The notes: generated by a model from the letters alone, not told the origin. DNA of 64,000 nt from Brevundimonas sp. SL130 (GCF_026625805.1 NZ_CP113064.1:682001-746000); one strand, 5' to 3'. Shown: positions 51,141 through 60,060, numbered from the stretch's first letter. Program-made: numbers and translations.

Positions 51141-51631
51141 TGTCCGGGGCCGCCGAGGGCCAGTATGTCACCTTCAGCCTGGGCGACGAGGTCTTCGCCG
51201 CCCCGGTCGGCCTGGTGCGGGAAATCCTGACCTATCAGGCCCCCTCCCGCATCCCCAACGGTCCGGACTATCTGCTGGGCCTGACGGACGTGCGGGGTCG
51301 GGGCGTGCCGACGGCGGATCTGCGGATCCGCCTGGGCATGACGCCGGTCGAGCCGACGCTGAACACCCGTATCCTGGTGCTGGACATCCCGCTGGAGGAC
51401 CGGACCCTGAGCCTGGGTCTGGTCGCCGACCGGGTGTTCGAGGTCACAGCCTTCACCGCCGACCAGATCGAGCCCTCGCCCGACATCGGCGTCAAATGGC
51501 GTTCGGACTATATCTCGGGCGTGGTGCGTCGCGACGAGGGGTTCGTCGTCCTGATTGATCTGCCCCGACTGTTGTCCAGTACGGACGCCGTCTCAATGGC
51601 GTCCTTCTCCGAAGTCGACCGCGCGGCCTGA
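50112..51631 (+). repeat. Direct 1.5 kb repeat, copy 2 (MCP signalling half plus cheW)
   Basis: Partner of 47650-49181. Near-identity at third codon positions points to recent duplication or ongoing gene conversion rather than selection on protein alone. Confidence 0.9.
51140..51631 (+). CDS. cheW: CheW coupling protein 3
   Basis: A 163-residue near-duplicate of CheW 2. The first residues (SGAAEGQYVTFSLGDEVFAA) differ slightly; the remainder is the same apart from a Met near the C-terminus. Its ATG overlaps the receptor 2 stop (TGATG). The pair receptor 2/CheW 3 is therefore arranged exactly like receptor 1/CheW 2, as expected from duplication of an mcp-cheW unit. Confidence 0.92.
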   Translation: MSGAAEGQYVTFSLGDEVFAAPVGLVREILTYQAPSRIPNGPDYLLGLTDVRGRGVPTADLRIRLGMTPVEPTLNTRILVLDIPLEDRTLSLGLVADRVFEVTAFTADQIEPSPDIGVKWRSDYISGVVRRDEGFVVLIDLPRLLSSTDAVSMASFSEVDRAA

Positions 51632-51666
51632 TGGTCGCCCGACGTTTTATCTGAAAGAACACGGCC

Positions 51667-52521
51667 TTGTCACAAGCGGCGCTAGAACGGACCGCCCCGA
51701 TCATCGATCAGATCAGCGCTCGGAATTTCGAGCGTCTGGCGCGCTATATCTATGAGTACAGCGGCATCAAGATGCCCTCGACCAAGCGCACCATGCTGGA
51801 GGGGCGGCTGCGGCGTCGTCTGCGTGTCACTGGCTACCCCACCTTCGACGACTACTGCGACTATCTGTTCAAGGAGGACGGGCTGGAGGCCGAGTCCGTC
51901 TTCCTGATCGATGCGGTGACGACCAACAAGACCGACTTCTTCCGCGAACCGCGGCATTTCGACTATATGGCCAGTCACGTCCTGCCTGAACTCAAGGCCG
52001 CCGAGGTGCGTCGGATCCGCGCCTGGAGCGCCGCCTGTTCGATGGGGGCCGAGCCCTACACCATGGCCATGGTCATGCAGAAGTTCGCAGACGAACAGGG
52101 CGGGCCGGACTACCAGATCCTGGGCACGGACCTGTCGACCGATGTGCTGGAAACGGCGCTGCGCGGCGTCTATCCGAACGAGATGCTGACGCCGGTGCCG
52201 GCCGATATGCGCCGCTGGGTCATGACCTCGCGCGACAGCACGCGCCGCGAGGGCCGGATCCACCCATCCTTGCGGGCGAAACTATCTCTTGCCAGGGTGA
52301 ACCTGATGGACGAGGCCTATTCGGTCGGCGATCCGTTCGACATCATCATGTGCCGTAACGTCATGATCTATTTTGACAAACAGACTCAGGCCAAGGTGTT
52401 GAAACGCCTGTGCGATCGGTTGAAGCGCGGCGGTCATCTGTTCATCGGCCATTCCGAGAGCATCACCGGTATCGAACTGCCGCTGGTCACTGTGGCCAAC
52501 ACCGTTTTCAGAAAGATCTGA
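51667..52521 (+). CDS. cheR: Chemotaxis protein methyltransferase CheR
   Basis: A 284-residue S-adenosylmethionine-dependent enzyme that methylates receptor glutamates. It has the N-terminal helical CheR domain ([34 protein letters not shown]), [14 protein letters not shown], the SAM motif [37 protein letters not shown], and [20 protein letters not shown]. Start is the TTG at 51667, 35 bp after cheW 3. It precedes cheB by 4 bp. The receptors here lack a C-terminal tether peptide, so CheR must bind them directly. Confidence 0.94.
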   Translation: MSQAALERTAPIIDQISARNFERLARYIYEYSGIKMPSTKRTMLEGRLRRRLRVTGYPTFDDYCDYLFKEDGLEAESVFLIDAVTTNKTDFFREPRHFDYMASHVLPELKAAEVRRIRAWSAACSMGAEPYTMAMVMQKFADEQGGPDYQILGTDLSTDVLETALRGVYPNEMLTPVPADMRRWVMTSRDSTRREGRIHPSLRAKLSLARVNLMDEAYSVGDPFDIIMCRNVMIYFDKQTQAKVLKRLCDRLKRGGHLFIGHSESITGIELPLVTVANTVFRKI

Positions 52522-52525
52522 CCCC

Positions 52526-53602
52526 ATGCCCAAGGTCCGCGTCCTGGTCATCGACGACTCGGCCAGCGTTCGCCAGACCCTGGTCGATATTCTTTCCGCC
52601 GATCCCGGCATCGAGGTCATGGGCGTGGCCTCCGACCCCTTCGTCGCCGCCCGCCGTATCGCCGAGGATGTGCCGGACGTCATCACCCTGGACGTCGAGA
52701 TGCCGCGCATGGACGGCATCACCTTCCTGCGCAAACTGATGGCCCAGCGGCCGATCCCGGTGGTCATGTGTTCGTCCCTGACCGAGGCGGGTTCCGAGAC
52801 CCTGATGCAGGCGCTGGAAGCCGGCGCCGTCGATATCATCCTGAAGCCCCGCATCGGGGCGGCTGACCATCTGGCCGAGAGCGCCGACCGTATCCGCGAC
52901 GTGGTCAAGGCGGCGGCGCGCGCGCGCCTGGGCGCGCGGCGCACGACGACGCGCAGCCTGGATCCGGGCACCAAACTGACCGCCGACGCCATGCTGCCGC
53001 CGCCGACGGGCGCCGCCATGGCCCGCACCACCGAGATGGTCGCCTGTCTGGGCGCCTCGACAGGCGGGACCGAAGCCCTGCGCGAAGTGTTGCAGGCTCT
53101 GCCGGCCAATGCGCCGGGCATCATCATCGTCCAGCACATGCCGGCAGGCTTCACCGCCGCCTTCTCGAAGCGGCTCAACAGCCTGTGCGAGGTTGAGGTC
53201 AAGGAGGCCCAACACGGCGACCCCGTACTGCGGGGGCACGTCCTGATCGCGCCGGGTGACAAGCACATGCTGCTGGAACGCCACGGCGCGCGCTATCAGG
53301 TGGCGATCAAGGATGGACCGCCGGTGTCGCGCCACCGCCCCTCCGTCGATGTCCTGTTCCGCTCCGCCGCCCGTGCGGCCGGCAAAAACGCCATGGGCGT
53401 GATCATGACGGGCATGGGCGATGATGGCGCGCGAGGGCTGCTTGAGCTGAAGGAGGCCGGCGCCATGACCTTGGCTCAGGACGAAGCGACCTCGATCGTC
53501 TTCGGCATGCCCAAGGAAGCCATCGCGCGCGGCGCCGCCCAGAAGGTTACGGCGCTGGAGCATATCGCCCGCGAGATCATGGCCGTGGATCGGTCCAGAT
53601 AG
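52526..53602 (+). CDS. cheB: Chemotaxis response regulator methylesterase CheB
   Basis: A 358-residue two-domain enzyme. The receiver has acidic D10-D11 ([12 protein letters not shown]) and phospho-acceptor D56 in [13 protein letters not shown] linker rich in Ala/Arg follows. The methylesterase has the triad Ser near residue 178 in [10 protein letters not shown], His in [11 protein letters not shown] and Asp in [11 protein letters not shown]. It removes methyl groups (and deamidates glutamines) on receptors in balance with CheR. It is the last gene of the plus-strand operon. No cheD or cheZ is present in the window. Confidence 0.94.
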   Translation: MPKVRVLVIDDSASVRQTLVDILSADPGIEVMGVASDPFVAARRIAEDVPDVITLDVEMPRMDGITFLRKLMAQRPIPVVMCSSLTEAGSETLMQALEAGAVDIILKPRIGAADHLAESADRIRDVVKAAARARLGARRTTTRSLDPGTKLTADAMLPPPTGAAMARTTEMVACLGASTGGTEALREVLQALPANAPGIIIVQHMPAGFTAAFSKRLNSLCEVEVKEAQHGDPVLRGHVLIAPGDKHMLLERHGARYQVAIKDGPPVSRHRPSVDVLFRSAARAAGKNAMGVIMTGMGDDGARGLLELKEAGAMTLAQDEATSIVFGMPKEAIARGAAQKVTALEHIAREIMAVDRSR

Positions 53603-53653
53603 GACCAGGGCCTAGGCCCGCGACCCGGGCGACCGGGACGTCGGGGTTTCATC

Positions 53654-55456
53654 TCAGAACAGCAGGTCGTCGAACTCGTCGACCGCCTCGGCGGCTTCGG
53701 CCGGGACATCCGCCGTCACGCCGTCCTGCCCGGTCTCGGCCCGGTCGGCCTCGCTGAAGACCGCGTGGGCCGCGTGAATGGTCCGTTCGCGCGCCATGGT
53801 GTAGCAGCGCCCGATCTCTGTCAGGGCGGCGTCCACCACGCCGGCGATATCCGTCAGGTCGTCCACGACCGGTCCGGCGGCCTCGGCCAGGGCGGTGGCG
53901 GCGGTGTGCAGGGCGTCGCCCAGATCTTCCTGAAGTCCCAGCTGGCCCGAGGCCTGGGCCAGGGAGCGTGTGGTCTCTTCGCCCTGGGCGCCCAGGCCGA
54001 CCAGATCCTGTTCGACAACATCGGCCGCGCGACGCAAGTCCTCGTGGACGCGATTGAGGCGGCTCGCGTCGAGTTGCGGGCCTTCCGGCTCGGTCTCCGA
54101 CACGCTTTGCGCCAGTTCGGCCAAGGATTTCAGCGAGCCCAGCGTCTCGTCGGCGGCGTCTTCCAGCTGGCTGGCGTGGCTGCTCAACTCGATGGCGATG
54201 ACGCTCAACGGCTTGCCGATGTCGCCCAGCCTGTTGCAGCGCAGGCTGCTGTTGATCGCCATCTGCTGGATGTCGCGTTTGACCTTCTGGATGGCGTCGA
54301 CGCGCCGCGCCAGGGCCTCGACGGAGGAGACGGTCTCACCGCTGATCCGCTGGGCGTTGGTCATGGCCGCCGTCACGTCATCGACCAACAGGCCGGCGCG
54401 ACCCAGGCTGACTTCGAGGTCGCGCAGATCTCCGCCCTTGTCAGACAGGCCGTGTATGACCATCAGCTGGGTCGTGTCCTTGGCCATGCCGGCCAGGTTC
54501 TGCGTCACCTTGGCGGCTTCGGCTTCGAAGTCGGTGGCGATATCGGCCATCTGGTCGGCCACCATGTGCAGCAGCCGGCGCTCGGCGCGATCCCGCGCCT
54601 CGGGCGAGAGATCCGCTTCGGCCACGGTGCGGGCCGAGACCTGGATGCCCAATTGAACATGTTCGATCCGCTGGCGGGTGATGTCGCCGATCTGCATCGC
54701 CATCAAGGCCTTGCCGACCTTCATCTGGATGTCGCGTGCGATGGCCGCAACGGAAGCCGCCACCTCGGCGATGCGGGCGTGATGGACCCGAAGGGTTTCG
54801 GCGTCGACCGCCAGCTTGTCCGGCACCGCAGGGATCAGCTGCTTGTACTTCCCGCCCAAACCCTGTTCGAATGTCAGTGCGCCGTCCAACTGGCCGGTCA
54901 GTCGCTTCAGTTCGTCGGCCAGTTCGTCCAGTTGCGACACGCCGAAGTCCAGTTGCTGACACATGCGGTCGGCGAAGCCGGCGAACTCGTCGGCAGCGCG
55001 TATGGTCGAGCCGGCGGTGATCTTCACGTTCAATGCGAAGGCGCGCAGATAGCGCAGCGTCGTGCGCATCGTGTCGATGTCTTTGTCCAGCAGGGCGCTG
55101 GCGGTTTTCAACTGGTCCAGATGCGTAACGCGGCGCTTCTGGGACTGAGGCAGGGCGTTAAGGCCCGCAGCGGTCGCCAGCAGGTCGTTGCTGGTCCGGG
55201 AAACGGAATCGATGTTCAGGGTCAGTCCCAGCCGATCAAGCGCCTCGATCAGGCCGCCGATCATCTCCAGCGAGCCGGACAAGCGTTCTCCGGCGGCCGA
55301 AAAACGGCTCTCGACTTGCGCGCGGGCCGCCTCAAGCTGGTCCGTCACCTCGGACGCAACGATGGGCGCCCCTTCGGTCGTGACGAAGCTTTCGTCTGAG
55401 ATCGGGTCGAGAAGTTGCGCATTCGCCTGCATGAACGGTCTCGTTCTGAGAGTCAT
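53654..55456 (-). CDS. Soluble coiled-coil protein resembling a degenerate MCP signalling domain
   Basis: A 600-residue, almost entirely helical cytosolic protein with no membrane segment. The stretch around residues 400-450 (VKRDIQQMAINSSLRCNRLG, DIGKPLSVIAIELSSHASQL) aligns in pattern with the MCP tip and adjacent helix (LALNAAIEAARAGE...GFAVVA.EVR.LA). The usual Glu/Arg tip residues are altered (NSSLRCNRLG). Four-helix or chemoreceptor-like helices precede it (IARDIQMKVGKALMAMQIGD, ITRQRIEHVQLGIQ). It ends in an acidic tail (EAVDEFDDLLF). Convergent with cheB, so probably an array accessory; that role is inferred. ATG 55456. Confidence 0.7.
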   Translation of the reverse strand: MTLRTRPFMQANAQLLDPISDESFVTTEGAPIVASEVTDQLEAARAQVESRFSAAGERLSGSLEMIGGLIEALDRLGLTLNIDSVSRTSNDLLATAAGLNALPQSQKRRVTHLDQLKTASALLDKDIDTMRTTLRYLRAFALNVKITAGSTIRAADEFAGFADRMCQQLDFGVSQLDELADELKRLTGQLDGALTFEQGLGGKYKQLIPAVPDKLAVDAETLRVHHARIAEVAASVAAIARDIQMKVGKALMAMQIGDITRQRIEHVQLGIQVSARTVAEADLSPEARDRAERRLLHMVADQMADIATDFEAEAAKVTQNLAGMAKDTTQLMVIHGLSDKGGDLRDLEVSLGRAGLLVDDVTAAMTNAQRISGETVSSVEALARRVDAIQKVKRDIQQMAINSSLRCNRLGDIGKPLSVIAIELSSHASQLEDAADETLGSLKSLAELAQSVSETEPEGPQLDASRLNRVHEDLRRAADVVEQDLVGLGAQGEETTRSLAQASGQLGLQEDLGDALHTAATALAEAAGPVVDDLTDIAGVVDAALTEIGRCYTMARERTIHAAHAVFSEADRAETGQDGVTADVPAEAAEAVDEFDDLLF

Positions 55457-55535
55457 GACGGGAGATTATCCACGACATGAAAATCTTAGGTAAACGGAGG
55501 CGGCGGGTCTGCCGTAACCTCCGGTTGAGTGGCGG

Positions 55536-56039
55536 TCAGGCCCGGCGAATGCGGCTGGCGGAAGCAGAACTGGGCGCTGTCGAGGGTCTGGCCCGACGGC
55601 GACGGCTGAACGCCGAAGCCTGGGCCAGCGTCAGGTTCGGGTGCCGTCGCGCGGCGTGACGCACCTGCTCGACGAAGCCGGGCAGCCAGGCGGCGGCGGC
55701 TCCGGCCGCGCCGGCGAGGAAGTCCCCCATCGAAACGCTGCGGCCCGTGAAGAACTGCAGACCCTCGGCGGCCAGTGCGGCGGCGATAACGAAAATGACG
55801 AGATCATCGCGGCGACGGCTCGGCGCGATCAGGAACAGCCCGACGGTCACTGCGTAGAAGGCGATGGCGTGGGCGGCCTTGTCGTTCAAGCCGAACGCCT
55901 GCTCCAGGCCCTGAAACGGACCGAGCATCAGCACGCACATGCCCGTGGCGGCGAAAATAAACAGCAGGCGAGCGGCGAGGATGATGCGGCGCGACGTAAG
56001 CATGAAGGAATGGCGTCCAGGACGTTGATATGACGTCAT
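55536..56039 (-). CDS. VanZ-like membrane protein
   Basis: A 167-residue inner-membrane protein with three or four helices. LNDKAAHAIAFYAVTVGLFL and LQFFTGRSVSMGDFLAGAAG are the two hallmark motifs of VanZ-like proteins. An Arg/Ala/Ser-rich cytosolic tail follows. Start ATG 56039 is backed by GGGGAGG upstream; a second ATG at 56003 is possible. VanZ was named for teicoplanin resistance, but most members have unknown roles, some tied to envelope or exopolysaccharide. It lies alone between the che region and pdeM. Confidence 0.8.
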   Translation of the reverse strand: MTSYQRPGRHSFMLTSRRIILAARLLFIFAATGMCVLMLGPFQGLEQAFGLNDKAAHAIAFYAVTVGLFLIAPSRRRDDLVIFVIAAALAAEGLQFFTGRSVSMGDFLAGAAGAAAAWLPGFVEQVRHAARRHPNLTLAQASAFSRRRRARPSTAPSSASASRIRRA

Positions 56040-56115
56040 CCTGCACGGGCCTCCCCAAGATGCGGTGAAGCGACATACTGAACAGTTTACGAACAGCTCC
56101 GGCGAGGCCGCAGTC

Positions 56116-56868
56116 TCAAGGCAGTCTATTCCAGGCGATGGCGTGGACCTTGTCGCGACCGAGGACGGCGGCGAGGGGGGGCGTGGTGAACAGATCCGCG
56201 ATCGCAGGGTCGCGCACGCTGAGGCCGCCGGTGAAGGCGCCGAAGGCGGGCAGAATGATCCGAGAGCCGTCCGTGACGAAACAGGGCCGGCGCACGCCGC
56301 GCCCATAGCCGACGACGCGTGCTGCGGGATGAAGGTGACCCGCCACCTCGCCATGGCGGTCGTCGGCAGCTGTCAGCGCCTCGGGTTCGTGGGTCAGCCG
56401 CAGGCCGCCTAGGGGCAGATCGCCGACGATCCGACCGGGCAGCGAAGATGACAGACTGGCTTGGTTCGCTAGGGCTTCGCGGTCGTGATTGCCCTCCAGC
56501 CACAGCCAATCTCGCCCGGAAGACAGCCGGTGGAGCCGGTCCAGATCGTCGCCCGCCATCCGCCCGATGGCCTTGGCGTCATGGAAACTGTCGCCGAGCA
56601 ACACGACCATGGCGGGATCCAGATCGGCGATCTCGGCCTCCAGCCGGTCCAGAGTGGCGCGGCTGTCATAGGGCGGCAGCATCTGGCCGCGCGCGGCGAA
56701 GGCCGAACCCTTTTCCAGGTGAAGGTCCGCCACGATCAGGGCGCGGTAGGCTGGAAGCCACAAGGCGCCGGAACAGCGCAACACGCAGGTTTCGCCCGCG
56801 ATCTGAACCCGCAGCGAACCGCAGGGCTTGCGGGCGGGGGACAGGGTCTGGCGCAGGGCGGCGTTCAT
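56116..56868 (-). CDS. pdeM: Ligase-associated DNA damage response endonuclease PdeM
   Basis: A 250-residue metallophosphoesterase. All five metal motifs are visible: ALIVADLHLEKGSAF, VVLLGDSFHDAK, LWLEGNHDREAL, and GEVAGHLHPAARV, with FVTDGSRIILPAFGAFTGGL typical of PdeM at the end. PdeM genes neighbour a DEXH helicase and often an ATP-dependent DNA ligase and an exonuclease in a repair cassette. Here only the helicase is adjacent (4 bp ATGA overlap); no ligase is in the window. It would act downstream of the helicase on damaged DNA. Confidence 0.92.
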   Translation of the reverse strand: MNAALRQTLSPARKPCGSLRVQIAGETCVLRCSGALWLPAYRALIVADLHLEKGSAFAARGQMLPPYDSRATLDRLEAEIADLDPAMVVLLGDSFHDAKAIGRMAGDDLDRLHRLSSGRDWLWLEGNHDREALANQASLSSSLPGRIVGDLPLGGLRLTHEPEALTAADDRHGEVAGHLHPAARVVGYGRGVRRPCFVTDGSRIILPAFGAFTGGLSVRDPAIADLFTTPPLAAVLGRDKVHAIAWNRLP

Positions 56869-59498
56869 GCCGCGTCCTCGTCCATGACTTCGGCGATCAG
56901 ATGTTCGGCGCTTTCGTCCAAAATCATCTCCGCAGCGTCTCCGCCGACTCGTTCGCGCCCGATCTGCACCAGGACCGGCACGCAGAAGGGCGAGGGACGC
57001 GTCAAGGGCTGATGTCGGATCCGGCCCTCGATCCGCGCCAGCATCTGGCCCAGGCGCGCCACGTCCAACAGGCCCGAGGCGGCGTCGGCGCGGGCGGTCT
57101 TTAGCAGCAGGTGGTCGGGCTGGTGGCGGCGCAGCACGTCATAAATCAGGTCGGTGGAGAAGGTCACCTGCCGTCCGGTCTTTTCGGCGCCGGGCTGGCG
57201 GCGCTCGATCAAGCCGGAGATCAGGGCGCAGTTGCGGAAGGCGCGCTTCATCATGAAGCTTTCTTCCAGCCAGGCCTCCAGGTCGTCGCCCAGCATGTCC
57301 GACTGGAACAGGGCGTCCAGGTCGATCCCGTCCATCGGCTTGATCGACCAGATGGCCAGCGAATAGTCGGTGACGACGAAACCCAGCGGCCCGACGCCCA
57401 GCCGGTCCAGCCGGCGGGTCAGCAGCATGCACAGGGTGGTGTGGGCCAGATTGCCCTCGAACGGATAGGCGACCAGGAAGTGCCGGCTGCCGCGCGGGAA
57501 GGTCTCGACCAGCATGGATTCGGCGTCGGGAATGACCGAGCGCTCGGCCTGAAGCTCCAGCCACTCCTGAACGTCGGGCGGCAGGACGCGCCAGTGGTCG
57601 CGGTCCTGGATCATGGAGCGCACCCGGTCGGCCAGCGAGGTGGACAGGGGGAATTTCGACCCGCCCCAGGACGGGATCTTGGGCTCCTTGTCATTGGCGT
57701 GGCTGACCAGGGCGTCGGTGCCGACAATGCCCTGAAAGGCCCAGACCTGGCCGGCGAACAGGAAGGTGTCGCCAGGCGTCAGCTGTTCGAAATACCATTC
57801 CTCGGCCTCGCCGACCTTGCGGCCCGCAACCAGCTGGCGCGAGGCCCCGCCGCGACGGCCGGCCACCCGCACATTCAGGGTTCCGGCCGAGACGATGGCG
57901 CCGACGTTCATCCGGTGCCGCTGGGCGATGTCCTTGGTTCGGGCCTTCCAGCGGCCGTCCGGGGTGCGGACAATCCGGGCGAACCGGTCGTAGGTGCGCA
58001 GCGCATAGCCGCCGGTGGCGACGAAATCGACCACCGCCTCGAACTGCTCCCAGGTCAGGTCGCGATAGGGGCCGCAGCCGGTGATCTCGTCGTACAGGGC
58101 CGGCATGTCGAAGGCTTCGGAACAGGCGACGCCCATGATGTGCTGGGCCAGGGTGTCCAGGGTGCCGATGTGGATCGGCTCCCAGTCGAAGGCGTTGTCG
58201 GCCACCGCCTCGCGCGCCGCCTGGCATTCCAGCATTTCGAACCGGCTGGCCGGCACCAGCAGGGCGCGCGACGGCTCGTCCAGCCGGTGGTTGGCGCGGC
58301 CGATCCGTTGGACCAGACGGCTGGAGCCCTTGGGCGCGGCCATCTGGATGACCAGATCGACGTCGCCCCAGTCGATGCCGAGGTCCAGGGTGGAGGTGCA
58401 GACGACGGCGCGCAGATCGCCGCGCGCCATGGCCGCCTCGATCTTGCGCCTTTGCTCCGCCGCGAGCGAGCCGTGGTGCAGGCCGATGGGCAGATTGTCG
58501 TCGTTGATCGCCCACAGCTGCTGGAAGACAAACTCCGACTGCCAGCGGGTGTTGACGAAGATCAGGGTCAGACCGGCGCGCTGGATGGCGGTGTAGACCT
58601 CGGGGATGGCGTGCTGGCCGGTGTGGCCGGCCCAGGGCACCTTGCCCTCGGAGATCAGGACATCGATGACGGCCGGGGCGCCGGGGTCGCCACGGACCAA
58701 GATAACCCCTTCTCCCCTTGCGGGAGAAGGTGGGCCCGAAGGGCTCGGATGAGGGGGCGGTTCAGCCTCGACGGCGGGCGCCGGTACGTTCGGAAGCAAC
58801 CCCTCATCCGTCTCGCTCCGCGAGCCACCTTCTCCCGCAAGGGGAGAAGGAATTCGGGGCGCCAGCCACCCCCGGATCAGGTCCGGGTCTTCGATGGTCG
58901 CGCTAAGACCCACACGGCGCATCTGGGGAGCGAAGCTCTGTAGCCGCCCCAGCCCCAGCGACAGCAGATCGCCGCGCTTGCCGCTCCAGATCGCGTGCAC
59001 CTCGTCCAGCACGACGCATTTCAGATCGGCGAAATAGGATCGAGCCCCCTCCCAGGCGCAGAACAGGGCCAGCTGTTCCGGCGTGGTCAGCAGGATGTCG
59101 GGAGGGAAGTCGCGCTGACGCTGGCGTTTGGACTGTTTGGTGTCGCCGGTCCGCGTCTCGACATGGATGTTCAGCCCGATCTCGCGGATCGGCGTCATCA
59201 GATTGCGCTCAACGTCGGTGGTCAGGGCCTTCAACGGCGACAGATAAAGGGTGTGGACGCCCGACCCTGGCCCCGTCTGCGGCCTGGGCCCGCGTTCGGC
59301 CAGATCGATCAGACTGGGTAGAAACCCGGCCAGGGTCTTGCCCCCGCCGGTCGGGGCGACCAGCAGGGCGTGTGCGCCTGCTTCACCCGCTGCAACCATC
59401 TCCAGCTGATGCCGCCGGGGCGACCAGCCGCGCCCGGCGAACCAATCGGCGAAGAGCGGCGGAAGCGTCGTCACTCCGCCGATTGCTCGAACTGACAT
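56865..59498 (-). CDS. Ligase-associated DEXH-box DNA helicase (Lhr-like) with an in-frame repeat insertion
   Basis: An 877-residue superfamily 2 helicase of the DNA-damage cassette. Motifs in order: ALLVAPTGGGKTLAGFLPSL (Walker A), TLYLSPLKALTTDVERNL, TRTGDTKQSKRQRQ, ILLTTPEQLAL, CVVLDEVHAIWSGKRG (DEVH), RRVGLSATIEDPDLIRGWL, FVNTRWQSEFVFQQLW, STLDLGIDWGDVDLVIQMA, RLVQRIGRANHRLDEPS, then the C-terminal Lhr winged-helix and DUF regions. Residues about 217-264, between motif III (SATI) and ARG-type VILVRGDPGAPAV, are encoded by a 143 bp palindromic element and look foreign. Relatives lack this stretch as far as I recall. ATG 59498; overlaps pdeM. Confidence 0.93.
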   Translation of the reverse strand: MSVRAIGGVTTLPPLFADWFAGRGWSPRRHQLEMVAAGEAGAHALLVAPTGGGKTLAGFLPSLIDLAERGPRPQTGPGSGVHTLYLSPLKALTTDVERNLMTPIREIGLNIHVETRTGDTKQSKRQRQRDFPPDILLTTPEQLALFCAWEGARSYFADLKCVVLDEVHAIWSGKRGDLLSLGLGRLQSFAPQMRRVGLSATIEDPDLIRGWLAPRIPSPLAGEGGSRSETDEGLLPNVPAPAVEAEPPPHPSPSGPPSPARGEGVILVRGDPGAPAVIDVLISEGKVPWAGHTGQHAIPEVYTAIQRAGLTLIFVNTRWQSEFVFQQLWAINDDNLPIGLHHGSLAAEQRRKIEAAMARGDLRAVVCTSTLDLGIDWGDVDLVIQMAAPKGSSRLVQRIGRANHRLDEPSRALLVPASRFEMLECQAAREAVADNAFDWEPIHIGTLDTLAQHIMGVACSEAFDMPALYDEITGCGPYRDLTWEQFEAVVDFVATGGYALRTYDRFARIVRTPDGRWKARTKDIAQRHRMNVGAIVSAGTLNVRVAGRRGGASRQLVAGRKVGEAEEWYFEQLTPGDTFLFAGQVWAFQGIVGTDALVSHANDKEPKIPSWGGSKFPLSTSLADRVRSMIQDRDHWRVLPPDVQEWLELQAERSVIPDAESMLVETFPRGSRHFLVAYPFEGNLAHTTLCMLLTRRLDRLGVGPLGFVVTDYSLAIWSIKPMDGIDLDALFQSDMLGDDLEAWLEESFMMKRAFRNCALISGLIERRQPGAEKTGRQVTFSTDLIYDVLRRHQPDHLLLKTARADAASGLLDVARLGQMLARIEGRIRHQPLTRPSPFCVPVLVQIGRERVGGDAAEMILDESAEHLIAEVMDEDAA
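58708..58850. repeat. Family B palindromic element, copy 2, in frame inside the helicase gene
   Basis: The 26 bp arms at 58708-58733 and 58825-58850 are exact inverted copies, each containing a small palindrome (CCTTCTCC...GGAGAAGG). An inner pair, GGATGAGGGG (58747-58756) with CCCCTCATCC (58800-58809), is also perfect. On the coding strand it reads PSPLAGEGGSRSETDEGLLP and then PPPHPSPSGPPSPARGEG with no stop codon. Confidence 0.9.
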
Positions 59499-59647
59499 TG
59501 TCCGTCTTCACCCCAGCGACCGCCAGAGTCGAGGCACGCATCTTGAGCAACGAACTCGCTGGTTCCCAGCCGCCACATCAGTATCGTGACGCCAATAAAA
59601 GGCGTCAATGCGACTAGCGGTGCGATGCGTCGTGCCCTGCGCATCAT
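59471..59647 (-). CDS. Tiny membrane protein with a CLDSGGRW motif
   Basis: A 58-residue protein: basic start (MMRRARR), one membrane helix (IAPLVALTPFIGVTILMW) and an outer tail with DACLDSGGRWGEDGQCQFE. The pair of cysteines in C-x-x-GGRW-x-x-x-x-x-C is a pattern I know from short exported proteins of unknown function in Caulobacterales. The start overlaps the vapC stop (ATGATGA) and its end overlaps the helicase start by 28 bp, so it sits tightly between the two. GGAG lies 3-6 nt before the two candidate ATGs (59647, 59644). Confidence 0.6.
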   Translation of the reverse strand: MMRRARRIAPLVALTPFIGVTILMWRLGTSEFVAQDACLDSGGRWGEDGQCQFEQSAE

Positions 59648-60060
59648 TCGCTCCAAGGCGATAGAATGCGGCATCCGCTATGCTCGAAATGCCGAGTGTT
59701 ACGTGTGACTACTGTCAGGCCGTGGACGTGAGCCGTCGCCGCGATCAACTCGTCCGTCATTTCCGACGGGCGGCCCAAGGTGCGAGCAGTTTCGGCCAAA
59801 GACGCCCAACGCTCTGTGACCTCCAGATCGACTGGCAGAATGCGTGCGCCATACCGTAGGATAAGATCCGTCAGCCAGTAGTCTAGATCGTCGCGGCGCC
59901 GCCCCGGCTCCAATCGCACGATGCCGCGTCGCAGCTCGCCCACGGTGATGACGCTGAGATGCAGGTCCGACAGCAACTGGTCGGCCAGCCATGCAATAAC
60001 CCCCGCATCAGGACGCGCGCGCTTGGGTTCGCTGATGACGTTGGTGTCGAGCAGGAACAT
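59644..60060 (-). CDS. vapC: VapC-type PIN-domain toxin
   Basis: A 138-residue PIN ribonuclease of the FitB/VapC group. Mg2+-binding acidic residues are D5 (FLLDTNVISEPKR), E42 in VITVGELRRGI and a later Asp in MTDELIAATAHVHGLTVVTR, followed by NTRHFEHSG. VapC toxins cut initiator tRNA or rRNA; the target here is unknown. Its start overlaps the antitoxin stop by one base (TGATG). Confidence 0.9.
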   Translation of the reverse strand: MFLLDTNVISEPKRARPDAGVIAWLADQLLSDLHLSVITVGELRRGIVRLEPGRRRDDLDYWLTDLILRYGARILPVDLEVTERWASLAETARTLGRPSEMTDELIAATAHVHGLTVVTRNTRHFEHSGCRILSPWSE

